Assembly (NCBI GenBank): GCA_905116865.2
Contig: CAJHNH020002659.1
Location: 1 to 64,000 of the forward strand
DNA length: 64,000 nucleotides
Direction: 5' to 3'
Origin: Candidula unifasciata
Taxonomy: Eukaryota; Mollusca; Gastropoda; Stylommatophora; Geomitridae
Below the pieces are notes generated by a model. That model was given only the letters and a program-made list of their open reading frames with translations, ran no database searches and was not told the DNA's origin. Each line of letters starts with the position of its first letter. Position 1 is the stretch's first letter. The translations under genes and the position numbers were made by a program. Shown piece after piece: positions 23,641 to 34,079 of this stretch.

Positions 23641-24340
23641 ATCATGTGATACAGAGTGATGTGAGTGTTACTGCATACATCCTGGCAGATGTGGACTGTT
23701 ACTGCAGGTTTGCACTGATACTGTGGTGTGACTGTTACTGCAGGTTCCACCACTGTGGTGTGACTGTTACTGCAGGTTGCACGAGTGTGGTGTGACTGTT
23801 ACTGCAGGTTGCACGAGGGTGGTGTGACTGTTACTGCAGGTTGCACGAGTGTGGTGTGACTGTTATCATTTGCACAGAGTTTATTGCAGGTTGCACGAGT
23901 GTGGTGTGACTGTTACTGCAGGTTGCACGAGTGTGGTGTGACTGTTACTGCAGGTTGCACCTGGGTGATGTGACTGTTACTGCAGGTTGCATCACTGTGG
24001 TGTGACTGTTACTGCAGGTTGCACCACTGTGGTGTGACTGTTACTGCAGGTTCCACCACTGTGGTGTGACTGTTACTGCAGGTTGCACGTGTGTGGTGTA
24101 ACTGTTACTGCAGGTTGCACGTGTGTGGTGTGACTGTTACTGCAGGTTCCACCACTGTGGTGTGACTGTTACTGCTGGTTGCACGTGTGTGGTGTAACTG
24201 TTACTGCAGGTTGCACGTGTGTGGTGTGACTGTTACTGCAGGTTGCACTAGGGTGTGGTGTGACTGTTACTGCATGTTGCACTAGGGTGATGTGACTGTT
24301 ACTGCAGGTTGCACCAGGCTTGGGTAACTGTTACTGCAGA
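23641..24340. repeat. 32-33-bp minisatellite abutting the previous array
   Basis: The unit is 'tgtggtgtgactgttactgcaggttgcacgag', about 20 copies, ending about 80 bp before the exon at 24,423. Near 23,870 a hybrid unit ('gttatcatttgcacagagtttattgcaggttgcacg') carries part of the 36-bp family. Confidence 0.95.
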
Positions 24341-24422
24341 TTACTGAACTGAACTCAGAAAATACATGGGTGTGGTTTTCAAGAGCATGTTTGTTCTGCT
24401 CCTTTCTGTATTTTTCCTACAG

Positions 24423-24587
24423 ATATACCAGTTAAAGCTCAACCCAAAAGGCGACGAGCAGAGAGTGCGGGCAACTCTAAATAAACCAAGCAAAAATTCT
24501 AACAGCAAGTCGGAGTACTCGCTTCACAGAGAAAAGATGAAAGCTACCTTGGAAGAAAATCACAGACTTAGGAGACATCTAGAACAG
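24423..24587 (+). CDS. GABBR2: GABA-B receptor subunit 2, exon: post-TM7 tail and start of coiled coil
   Basis: This 55-codon exon lies between ttcctacag and gtaaat, phase 0 on both sides. It begins IYQLKLNPKGDEQ, equivalent to the GB2 sequence just after TM7 (LITLRTNPDAATQ). A serine/lysine-rich spacer follows, and then the coiled-coil opening LEENHRLRRHLEQ, close to the vertebrate LQSENHRLRMKI. The coiled coil pairs with GB1 and masks its ER-retention signal (family knowledge). The reading frame stays open about 60 bp upstream of the acceptor and happens to be hydrophobic there. I treat that stretch as the intronic pyrimidine tract, not as TM7. Confidence 0.9.
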
Positions 24588-24769
24588 GTAAATAAAAACA
24601 CGACAGTCAGCCGAAACCTTACTTTTATAAACTGTCAGAGTGATTCAAATTACGGTACATCGGCAACCGGGTGACCCATTAGCTGGCCGGTAGACGACTT
24701 TGCCTCCCGTCGGGAAAGTATTTTCAGATTAAGTAAAAAGCGCCATCCCAATATGGGACGCAATTTGTC

Positions 24770-25140
24770 GTTACTTTAAAGCCCCATTTCCACAGTAGTT
24801 TGGGCCCCTAATATAACTTAACGGTTGAACGGGGTTTCTACGACTTGTGTTCGGGTGATGCTCATCCAAACGAGGGCACTTTGTGTCACCGGGTGTTGGT
24901 CGCTCGTTGTATGGTCGTGGTGAGACTGAACAACACACGACAGTATTTGGGTCTGTCTTCTTTGATGGAGTCAACACTGAAGGAGTGCATTTAAGAGCTA
25001 CTTGGTGGCGGACAAGGCTACGCTATTTTACATGGGGCACATAAGCTAGTCTCAATTGTAACCAAAAGCTTCCCCTTTGTGGATGCTGGCTGAACGTGGC
25101 CATTTTTTTTTTTTTTTTTTTTTCGCAAAGCAAGGCAAAG
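24770..25140. repeat. Interspersed repeat family G, longer copy
   Basis: It contains the 'gagggcactttgtgtcaccgggtgttggtcgctcgttgtatgg' block and then 'gacagtatttgggtctgtcttctttgatggagtc', down to a poly-T/'cgcaaagcaag' end. The second part recurs in reverse at 28,835-29,030. Confidence 0.6.
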
Positions 25141-25298
25141 TAAGTTATGGTTGTGATTATAGTATTTTATTCTTGTTCTCCGCGCGGGTTCCAGGGTCCC
25201 ATGTTAGTGGAGAGGGGAACACATCTTCGTATGGTGGAGAGGTAACTAGCAGAAAGTACAGTGAAATTTCGTTAACAAAAATTCTAAGCGACCGAAAA

Positions 25299-25301
<3 letters not shown>

Positions 25302-25359
<58 letters not shown>

Positions 25360-25495
25360 CTCTGTGTCGCTAGCTATGTGTATGTGTTTATTTCTGTATC
25401 TATGTCTATGTTTGACCCTTTTCGTGTCTACCTTGCTTTTTTTTTCTCTTTTTATCTCTTTCCTTTTTCTGACTCTCTCTTTCTCCCCCCCCCCC

Positions 25496-25560
<65 letters not shown>

Positions 25561-25589
25561 CTCTCTGCCTCCGACGTCTCAAATAATTT

Positions 25590-25630
<41 letters not shown>
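25302..25630. repeat. (CT)n microsatellites
   Basis: Three long CT runs separated by short unique pieces. They encode only Ser-Leu polymers. Confidence 0.97.
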
Positions 25631-25632
<2 letters not shown>

Positions 25633-25674
25633 CCTGGCTGTGGTATGATTATGTAAACAAATAATTATGCGGTT

Positions 25675-25860
25675 CTCCTAGAAAATAGAGAAATACGGTC
25701 TCATGAACACAATTTCATGACAGTGATAGAAGTGTCATCTTCACCGTGGTGAGCTGGACTGTCAAAATAGAGAGATTCAGTTTCATGAACACAATTTCAT
25801 GACAGTGAGAGAAGTTTCATCTTCACGTGGTGAGCTGGACTGTCAAAATAGAGAAATGAT
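25675..25860. repeat. About 85-bp direct duplication
   Basis: 'tcatgaacacaatttcatgacagtgaragaagt...catcttcac...gtggtgagctggactgtcaaaatagaga' occurs twice in tandem. Confidence 0.85.
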
Positions 25861-26193
25861 TGGGAAGCTCCTCATAGATGTGAATAATGGGCTCAAAGAA
25901 AAACGATCTTCTCACTTCCTGCAGAGTTCACTTACATCGTTTTGTGATCAATGAATATCTGTTTGAGGCATGTTAAACTTGTGACCTTTTGAAGGCACAC
26001 CTGCGGCTCGCAGACAAAATATCGTGCACTAATTAGTTGTTTATGTGGCCCCGGTGACGACAAACTTTGACGCAGATTACCCTCAGGGGAACCCTCAGTT
26101 TCACAGGCCTGGTCATAAAGTGTATGTGCGTTTTTAAATTTTAAAGAAAATCAGACATTATTTATTTGCAACTAGCTTATCAGTTATCTTCAT

Positions 26194-26607
26194 CAACGGT
26201 TTTCAAACTGGGTACACCCATGGGTGACGCGAGCGTATGTCAGGGGTGCCGCGAGCGTATGTCAGGGGTGACGCGAGCGTATGTCAGGGGTGCCCCGGCA
26301 AAAATCAAGAATGTTTCCAAATCTGCTTGAGATTAGCAAATACCGCTGTTTAAAACAGAAATACCCTGAAGAAAGCCAAAAAGAGTTCTGGATGCAGGTG
26401 TGTTCAGAAGACAATGCTACAAGGCTGCAGTACATTCTCAACGTACGCTTGCATTAAAAAAAAAAAAACATACAGGAGCAACCTTCAAGTGATTTGGAGG
26501 GTACAGCCAACTAAACTTACCATAAACATCCAGGGAAATGAAGAAACATTAATTCAAGCAGTTTTATTTATCGCAATAAAGACAACTGATACATTAAATG
26601 TGCACTG

Positions 26608-26703
<96 letters not shown>

Positions 26704-26797
26704 TTTCTAAGCATTCAAACCGTTTAAGGGTAGTCGTGCCGCAAAAGATTTTTTACCTGATATGGGTGCCACGACAAAAAAAATGTGAGAACCGCTG
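26194..26797. mobile_element. hAT-like non-autonomous element with 8-bp target duplication
   Basis: The left end 'caacggttttcaaac' and right end 'tgtgagaaccgctg' are inverted (hAT-type cagcggttctca). Flanking octamers are atcttcat and atctacag (six of eight match). Internally there are three 'gacgcgagcgtatgtcagggg' repeats and a (CT)n tract at 26,611-26,699. It ends 73 bp upstream of the coiled-coil exon. Confidence 0.65.
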
Positions 26798-26869
26798 ATC
26801 TACAGGCTGGTATTTTCTATAGAAACATGTCAGCCACAGATTGTTGTTTCGATTCTTTGCCTTCCACAG

Positions 26870-27014
26870 AAAGCCAGTGAACTAGAGAATCTTATAGAGC
26901 AGTTGGGTGATGACGTCATCAAAGACGAGGTGGACTTGCACACTGCGTTACTACACAAGAAGAAACTAGCACTTAAATATGTGGACGGCTCTCCAGGAAA
27001 GGTATCCGTGAAAT
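26870..27014 (+). CDS. GABBR2: GABA-B receptor subunit 2, exon: rest of coiled coil
   Basis: The exon starts after cttccacag and ends at a perfect gtaagt donor (27,015). It reads KASELENLIEQLGDDVIKDE, continuing the heptad pattern of the previous exon, then VDLHTALLHKKKLALKYVDG and SPGKVSVK. It ends in phase 1. An internal gtatcc at 27,002 could serve as a weaker donor. The longer form is preferred because its phase fits the next exon at 32,656. A hAT-like element ends 73 bp before the acceptor, and a GT-rich minisatellite begins shortly after the donor. Confidence 0.88.
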
Positions 27015-27039
27015 GTAAGTTCAATGGTGGGTGAGTGGG

Positions 27040-28330
27040 TTAGTTGCTAACCAGTTGGTTGCTGGGTTGTTGGGTTGGTTGGTAAGTGCGTGTGTGCGCT
27101 GTTAGGTTTATTGATGGGTTGTTAGGTTGGTGCATGTGTGCGCTGTTAGGTTTGGTAATGCTTTGATTGGTTGGTGCGTCTATGGGCTGTTCGGTTCACT
27201 GGTGGGTTGTTGTTGTTGGTTTGTGTGGGCTGTTAGGTTCGTTGGTGGGTTGTTGTTGTTGGTTGGTTGGTGCATGTGTGGGCTGTTAGGTTCGTTGGTG
27301 GGTTGTTGTTGTTGGTTGGTTGGTGCATGTGTGGGCTGTTAGGTTCGTTGGTGGGTTGTTGTTGTTGGTTGGTTGGTTGGTACATGTGTGCGCTTTTAGG
27401 TTCTTTAGTGGGTTCTTGTTGTTGGTTGGTTGGTACATGTGTGGGCTGATAGGTTTGTTGGAAGTTGATTGGTTGGTACTTTTGTGGGCTGTTAGATCTG
27501 TTAATGAAGTTGACTGGTTGTTGGTTGTTAGGTTTGTTGATGTGTTAATTGGCTGGTGCGTATGTGGACTTTAAGGTTTGCTGATGAGTTGTTGGGTTGG
27601 TTTGGTTGGTGCGTGTGTGGGCTGTTAGGTTCGTTGTTGGACTGGTTGGTGCATGTGCGTGCTGTCAGGTCGTTTATCGTTTTATTAGTTGCTGGGTTTG
27701 GTATCAGGTTGATAAGGAAGTTGGCTAGCTGGTCTAACATTGCTTAATGGGTTGTTGGACTGCTTGGCTGGTGGGTCATTAGGTTGTTTCGCTGAAGGTT
27801 TGATTGTTTGGTAAGTTGGTGGAGTATTGGGTTTGTTGGTTGCTTTATGGTTTGGTTTATAGGATTTGTTCGTTGATGATTTGGTGGGTTATACAGCTGG
27901 ATCGTTGATATTTTGGGGGGTTATACTGTTGGTTCGTTGAAGCTTATGTGGGTTACAGGGTTGTTTCGTTGATGGTATGGTGGGTTATAGGGTTGGTTAG
28001 CTCATTGTTTTGTGGTTGATAGGGTTGGTTCGTTAATGGTTCGGTGGGTTATAAGGTTAGTTCTTTGATGATTTGGCGGGTTGTAAGATTGGTTTGTTAA
28101 GGGTTTTTTGGATGGTAAGTTGGTGAGTTTTTGTGTTTTTTGGTTGATTGTTTGTTGGTAGGTTATTGTGTCGGTTGGTAGGTTATTGTTTTGGTTGGTG
28201 GTATGGACGGTTGCCTCTTAAGTTGGTGGGTTACTAGGTTGGTTGCTGGTTGACTGGCTGTTTGGTGAGCTGCTTAGTGAATAAGTGGATTGACTAGATT
28301 TGGTTAGTTGGTTTTTGTGTTGGTTGACGG
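27040..28330. repeat. GT-rich minisatellite (ggttggttggtgcatgtgtgggctgttagg...)
   Basis: A degenerate array of about 1.3 kb with a unit near 50 bp, best preserved at 27,225-27,440 and decaying rightward. The + strand is almost purely G/T, with runs of GGTTGG that could fold as two-layer G-quadruplexes in the pre-mRNA of this gene. Confidence 0.9.
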
Positions 28331-28834
28331 TTGATCGGATTTTTTTTTTTTTTAATTCACATGTTTCTATTCATACAAACTTGAATGTGAAAATCTCAGA
28401 TATTTAATCTAATGACAAATACGAATACCTTCAAATATTAGACAGATTTTTTTAGGTTGAGAGTCTGTGCCAGTCTACTGTGTGTTTCAAAAGTGTCAAG
28501 AAATAGATGAAAGTCGTTTAAATATGGTTTATTTGTATTTTGCTATTGTGGTTGTTTAAATCAGTCGTCATATGTGAAATGAAAGAGTTCAAACATTTTT
28601 CTGAACCCTTGTTGACAGTTATGATTTCAGCCTATTCTTTGCCACATAGTTTTGATTGTTTCTTTTAGTCTGTCAAACGACTTTGGTACTCTACATACTT
28701 TGCCTCTCAACATCCCTTGTTTAGTTTTGGGTAGTGCATTTAATCTTTCTTATTCCATTTGCATTGCTTTAACTCGTTTCTTTTTTCATAGGCCTTTGAC
28801 TTTATTTTCTATACAGTTTTTTTATTCTTGGCTT

Positions 28835-29080
28835 GCTTTGCAAAAAAAAATACGTCACGTTCAACCAGCATCCCCGAAGGAGGAGCTTTAGGTTATAAAT
28901 ATGTCTAGGTTATGTGCGCCATATAAAATGGCTTAGCCCTGCTCGCCACCAGGTAGCTCTGAAAAGAACTGTTTCAGTATTGAATGCGATCAAAGGAAAC
29001 AGACCCAAATACTATCCCAACCGACGACGAAGTCGTCTATCGGCGAACCAATGGTGGCCCGGTCTTCTATGATACAGTTG
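28835..29080. repeat. Interspersed repeat family G, second part
   Basis: 'gtcacgttcaaccagcatccccgaag...' to '...agacccaaatactatcc' is the reverse complement of 24,950-25,125. Confidence 0.6.
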
Positions 29081-29335
29081 AACTTAGACCCCTTGTTTTT
29101 CATGCGATTCGCACTTCATCTCCTCACTTCCATACTTTGCAGCCAAGTATGAGTCGTGTGGCCTCATACTGGACCCTGTCCAGTATTTCTATCTGACAGC
29201 TAAGAGGCTCAGCTATTGATAATGTTTATAACTTGATGTGTGAATGAAATGATGTAAGAATGGAGGGAGACCTCGAAGGGCAGAATGTTAGACGGGCCTG
29301 CGGGCCAAATTCTTAACCCTTTAAAAATAACGTTT

Positions 29336-29366
29336 GTTCGTTCGTTCGTTCGTTCGTTCGTTCGTT
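29336..29366. repeat. (CGTT)n microsatellite
   Basis: Seven to eight copies of ttcg. The surrounding intron (29,080-30,400) shows nothing else I recognise. Confidence 0.95.
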
Positions 29367-30439
29367 CCATATGATTTAGACTTTAGCATCTTCATTTCTG
29401 TTTAGTTTTGACTTTAAAATTGATTACTTTATTTACACTTTCGACTTTACCGCCCCTTCTGTTGTTTAAAGTTGTGACACTAATCCTGTTCTGTTTCGGA
29501 CAGCTATGACCCTAATTCGCCTTGCAGGCCTTGTTATTCTTACTCAACAAACTGTGGGCGCAACCAGTTAAATGAGTTGTCAGACTGAAATTGACTTTTC
29601 TGGATTTTCAACAACTGGCGATGTTGATCTCATGAGATGTAGTGATCTTTATTCCAGCCCTCGTTGAAGGAAACAGATTCCCACAGATAAACTCAACAAC
29701 TCTCTTTAAATATATTTTAATTGCTTCACTTGTTCTGATAAACCAAGGTTCTTTCTACATTTTGATTGCTTCCATATCCTATATTTGAACCCTACTAAAA
29801 AGATTTCACAATTACCTTAAGCGTGCCGGTTTTTTTTTTTTTTTTAATTCTAATTTCGGGAAGTAAACTCTGTGATCATCAAGATGAAATTCTATAAAAT
29901 CTATTAGCGTCTGTGTGATGTATGTCAGAAAAGGGAAACTAATCGCTGGAAGAGATGATTCTAATTATGCCCCTTTGATTACGGCGCCATACAATCAGTA
30001 GATTAGCTGTGTAGATTTAGCTGTACAAAGCCAGTCAGAAAACATACTACCCCCCACCGCCATCCTACCCTGCTGTCCCCGCCATCAATGTTTAGGCAGC
30101 GACGCTGGGACCTGCAGATAAGGCCTATTAAACCAACTCTCCCAAACCCCTTTTTTCCCCAGAAAGATTTCAATAGCCCACTCTGTTTCCCCCCCCCCCC
30201 CCCAAATAATTTCACACAAAACCTGTTGAAGTTGACTATGCGGACCTCTTAACCATACCTAGAAGTTCACTTTGTGGGTATTTGTTTATACATTTCACAT
30301 TGTTGCAGATATTTATATTGTTAGATTTTATATTTATTTGCCACTTCAGTACATTAATATAGTAATATTATGGTGCATTAAAGCAAGGTTTAGACCAATT
30401 GAGGCTCCCCTCCCTCTTTTTTTTGTTTTCACTTTATAT

Positions 30440-30725
30440 AAGACGTGTAAGGTGGCCGAGGTTCCCTACCCCACCATCACCCGGGTTTTCTTTGACTGAC
30501 TGACTTTCTACCCCACCAGGACATCACACAAGCGATAAACACCCAATGACACAAAGTGCCACCGTGTGGATGAGGATCGCCGTGGAGAGGTCCCAGAAAC
30601 CGCGTTCAGACAATTGGCCAATTTATGGCCTGCCTATATTGCGGCTCCTGGCAAAAGCCAGGGTGAGGCTTCAAATAACAAAAAAATTCATCCTAAAAAG
30701 GACGAAACTGGATTCACGGGTTTTC
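30440..30725 (-). repeat. Interspersed repeat family G, inverted copy
   Basis: 'gataaacacccaatgacacaaagtgccaccgtgtggatgaggatcgccgtggagaggtcccagaaac' is the reverse complement of the 1,415 and 24,880 copies. Confidence 0.6.
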
Positions 30726-30879
30726 TTTGTTTCGGCACTCCTGGTATGTAAATGAGCGAGACGTTAAGAGAGTAATGTGTAGGCTGGTTGGTTGTTTCTT
30801 CGCAGTTTCTGGCCACTAACTGAAGGGTTAACAAACGAGCAGCTTGAAGATTTAGGAAGACTATGTAACTGTTCCATTT

Positions 30880-31210
30880 TGCTCCAAGTCATGCAGGTGT
30901 GTTGGGAAATAAACAGGCAGTAGACTCGCTGGTTCTGCGCCACTTAATGGCAAAGTGAAGCATGGCAGGTTAGAGGCTGTAAGGGCCCTTGGCCAGCGAG
31001 TACACAGTGCGGAGGCCCCAATAATATCACCACGGGCTGAGCGAAATGGTGCAGCGGGGACTGACCAGAGGATCCGGCCGATGCTCAACACTCGATAGGA
31101 GGTATGAAACGGATATAGTCAGACTGTTATTGATACCGCCAGAAGTGGAAATCTGCTTTTGCTGCTGGAGATGGGGACGGAGCGCATATGAGAACGTCCC
31201 GAGTAGACTT
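30880..31210. repeat. Interspersed repeat shared with 40,100-40,560
   Basis: Both places carry 'ctgctggagatggggacggagcgcatatgagaacgtcccgag' (here) or 'ctgctgaagatggggacggagagattatgggaatgccccgag' (there), preceded by a gactgaccagaggatccggc-like block. The class is unknown. It is not convincingly coding. Confidence 0.55.
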
Positions 31211-31344
31211 ACTGGCAGCCTAAATATCACTCTTACCTCGTTGCAACCCTTAAGATGTGATAGTTTTTCAGTGTAGCGATTCCATTCTATAGAGTTTAGA
31301 AGCCTTGTGACTGGTGCAGCAAGCCGACATTGGTTTCTTTCAGT

Positions 31345-31430
31345 GATTCCCAAACTGTGCGCAGCGGCGGCCCTGGGAGCAGCGACCTCTTTACAGGGGC
31401 TAAATATTCGAAGATACACGAGGTTTACTT
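31345..31430 (+). mobile_element. Possible hAT terminus (cagtgattcccaaac)
   Basis: 'cagtgattcccaaactgtgcgcagcggcggccc' resembles hAT MITE ends. No partner end was identified. The stretch from here to 32,100 holds only G-runs and unremarkable intron. Confidence 0.3.
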
Positions 31431-32106
31431 TTATTCCCTTGACAGGGGCGTTGACACAAAGATGTTATTTGGTTATGCCCTAAGTCTCGTTTAAGCGTGT
31501 AATAGTGCTAAATGTCAAGCAAATGAAATAATATATTTGTATTTTTTTAGACAACCTAAGACAAAGAACATCTAGATATAGTTGGGGGAGGAGTATTTTG
31601 GTCCTCTTACAAATTTACATTCTGACGGTTAGTTCGACGTTAATCTCCCCAAAAAATGTATGTCACTTTTCATTCACAAGTTTTTTTTTGCTGGTCGTCT
31701 TTCTTAAAGGTTACGGGTGTGTCCGGCTCTGTTGTTTGCTTTCTGTGATGGCTTGCATTTACGTTTTCATTCCGAGAATTAGAATGACTGTGACATAGGT
31801 TGCGGCACTCTCTGGGGTGGGGGGGGGGGTGGATTTATGTTAGACCCAGTTTCTCCATGTTTCTGGAGTGTTAAAATCGCTGGCGTGCCGAAATATACAA
31901 TACGCGATATCAACGGCATTGCGGAACACCCGTGTAACCGTGTGCAACATGGGGGGGGGGAGGGGCTTAAGAACTACCAATCAAAAGTGCGCTAGTGTGT
32001 ATGTGGGCGGTGTCTGGGAGACTAACGTTGAACTAACCGAGGAGTTACTTTACCTCCAAACCCCCAAATCGCTTTTTTGAGGGAGAGGGAGCCCCAAGAT
32101 ACATGG

Positions 32107-32610
32107 TATAAATACATAAGCTTCTTCTTCTTCTTCACTTCCTCTTTTACCGCTGTGGGTGTCGAGGGAGATATAAGGTTCTGTTTCTAGCTCTTCTGGC
32201 TGACTCGACCATAGGCACATCATGCTGTTGTAGAGTTTCTCTGTTATCCTTCCATCTTGTTCTTGGTCTACCCCGTGCTCTACGTCCTTCTTCTCTTTCC
32301 CTGTATGCTTTGTATGGTATGGTGTCACAAGGCATTCTCTCTAAGTGGGCAAACCATTTCACTTGCTGTCTTTGTATGTAATCCAGAATTGGTTCTGCGC
32401 CGACTTGTTCTCTTATGATCTCATTCCTGATCTTATCTCTTATGGTCACTCCTACAGCCCTTCTCAGACATCTCATTTCCGTGGTTACTAATTTTCTTTT
32501 ATGGTTTGTTGTGAGTGACCATGTTTGGCACTGGTAGCACAGAGTTGGAATAAATATGCTTTGAATAAGATGTCTCTTTGTGCTGATTGGGATTTTCTTA
32601 TGCTGTAAGC
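32107..32610 (-). pseudogene. LINE family B C-terminal fragment, 5' edge next to a GABBR2 exon
   Basis: The minus strand reads IPISTKRHLIQSIFIPTLCY, QCQTWSLTTNHKRKLVTTEM, RCLRRAVGVTIRDKIRNEII, REQVGAEPILDYIQRQQVKW, FAHLERMPCDTIPYKAY, then RRARGRPRTRWKDN. This is the post-RT region of a non-LTR ORF2. The 3' tail is ttcttcttcttc at 32,118. Its 5'-truncated end falls about 45-60 bp before the exon at 32,656. Related copies lie at 48,820-49,110 and 51,595-51,860. Confidence 0.8.
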
Positions 32611-32655
32611 ATAAGCAATGTATTTTTATTTGATATTTAATGCAATCCCTTACAG

Positions 32656-32818
32656 CCAGCTGTCCTTCCGATGCTGAATGTATCTCTACATACTCGGAAG
32701 CCAGCTGTACCACAACGGTGTTCACGAACGACGAGTCACCACCCACATCTAGCCTACTCAGACACAGGTTGCACACCTGCAAACATTACTCAGAGGTCAT
32801 CGAGATGGCGGGCATCAG
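32656..32818 (+). CDS. GABBR2: GABA-B receptor subunit 2, cytoplasmic tail exon
   Basis: The exon lies between ccttacag and gtgagg. Joined in phase 1 to the previous exon it reads SSCPSDAECISTYSEASCTT, then TVFTNDESPPTSSLLRHRLH, then TCKHYSEVIEMAGIR. It is open throughout and ends in phase 2. The sequence is serine/threonine-rich, as expected for a cytoplasmic tail, and is poorly conserved, so the assignment rests on splice signals, phase and position. An antisense LINE fragment ends within about 60 bp upstream, and a SPIN-like element begins 52 bp downstream. Confidence 0.72.
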
Positions 32819-32869
32819 GTGAGGTGGTAACGGTGTCTGTATCAAAGTTATTAACGTCAGAGTCTAGAG

Positions 32870-33065
32870 CATCGGTTCTCAACCTATAGGTTGCGACCCT
32901 TTGTAGGGTCGAACGACCCTTTCACATGGATCGCCTAAGACCATCAAAATACACACATTCATTGAAGTTATGAAGTAGTAACGAAAATAATTGTACGTTT
33001 GGGGTCGACACAATATGAGGAACTGTATAAAAGAGTCGCGGCTTTAGGAAGGTTGAGAACCACTG
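32870..33065 (-). mobile_element. SPIN-like hAT MITE, complete, with target duplication
   Basis: 196 bp. Termini are catcggttctcaacc and ggttgagaaccactg. The subterminal blocks 'gcgaccctttgtagggtcg', 'gatcgcctaagaccatc' and 'gaggaactgtataaaagagtcgcggc' agree, in reverse orientation, with my memory of the SPIN family of hAT transposons. Flanking octamers are gtctagag and gtctagta. It begins 52 bp after the exon donor at 32,818. Confidence 0.85.
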
Positions 33066-33097
33066 GTCTAGTATCCACACAGAACTGTATGTGGCCT

Positions 33098-33150
33098 GGC
33101 TGGGGTAGCCGTTGTTGGTTAGTTGCTTATCCTTTACAGGGCGTTATGGA
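33098..33150 (-). repeat. SINE family D tail fragment
   Basis: 'gttgttggttagttgcttatcctttacagggcgtt' is the reverse complement of the tail at 47,690-47,735. The intron around it to 33,780 holds nothing else I recognise. Confidence 0.5.
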
Positions 33151-34079
33151 AGCAACCCAAGCATCTTTTAGCTGTTGTAGTTTTTTTATTGGCAAAATGA
33201 ACGTTCAGTAGTTTGGGTGTAGCTGTTATGGGTGTCTTTATTAAAACTTCTTTGCATGTTGAAGGGGTATCTAGGATCTGTCTTGTTGGTGTGTGTGCAG
33301 ATTGAGAATTTGTAGTTTCAACACAGTATGGTAAACATTAAGTAGCTGCCCAGAGGTGACTGATCGATCAATCAAAATGATCGACTTCATTGCATTGGGC
33401 GTTATCCCATATGGTTCGGTCTCTGGCTACATAATGACTAGACACCTGCCGAGAGCACAGAGTACGAACTCCCTTGCACCAACGACGATATCCCGTGATC
33501 TTGACAACAACTGCATTTGTGGACTGAAAGACAATTCCGAGAAATGAACCCACGACCTTCAGATCGCAAGGCAAATGATTTGACCATTTTACCACGAAAA
33601 CTATCGTCTTGTTAATTCTGACCTGGAATATGTAGAGGACTAACGCTTCCAACTTTAACATCTGTTTTTGTTGTGTAACTGCGATCCCTTTTACTTTAAC
33701 CAAGATTCAGTCATGTTCAAACTTGATTCGGGTAGGATTTTCTTTATCTAATGATTAGAGATGGGATGAATTTCCCGCCAGACTTGCCACGGGCTGATCA
33801 AGGACCTATGCTTCATTAGGGTGAAAAGAGGGAGAGGCGGATGATGAGGAGAAGGAGAAGAGAAAGAGGAATAACAACAACAAAGCCATTACTACTCCTA
33901 CCACTACTACTATTGCCACGTCAGCAGTACTTAAGTTGCTTCTACTTCAGCTACCAAAACCATCAACATAGCATACTACTTCTGCTGCTGACCAATGCTG
34001 CCTCCACTGCGACTACTGTTACTATCAATACCTCAACTACTAATACTTCTACCGCTATACTTCTGCTGCTAATACTGCT

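Noticed and set aside
20957..24340. Possible CRISPR-like array of regular repeats
   Set aside because: Units are contiguous with no unique spacers, and the DNA is clearly eukaryotic. It is a minisatellite.
24366..24422. Hydrophobic in-frame extension upstream of the exon at 24,423, considered as TM7
   Set aside because: It is only about 19 residues, lacks the conserved TM7 sequence, and coincides with the pyrimidine tract before a good acceptor.
32656..32782. Minus-strand extension of the LINE frame through the receptor exon
   Set aside because: The plus strand carries proper splice sites and the right phase; the LINE resemblance stops before about 32,610.
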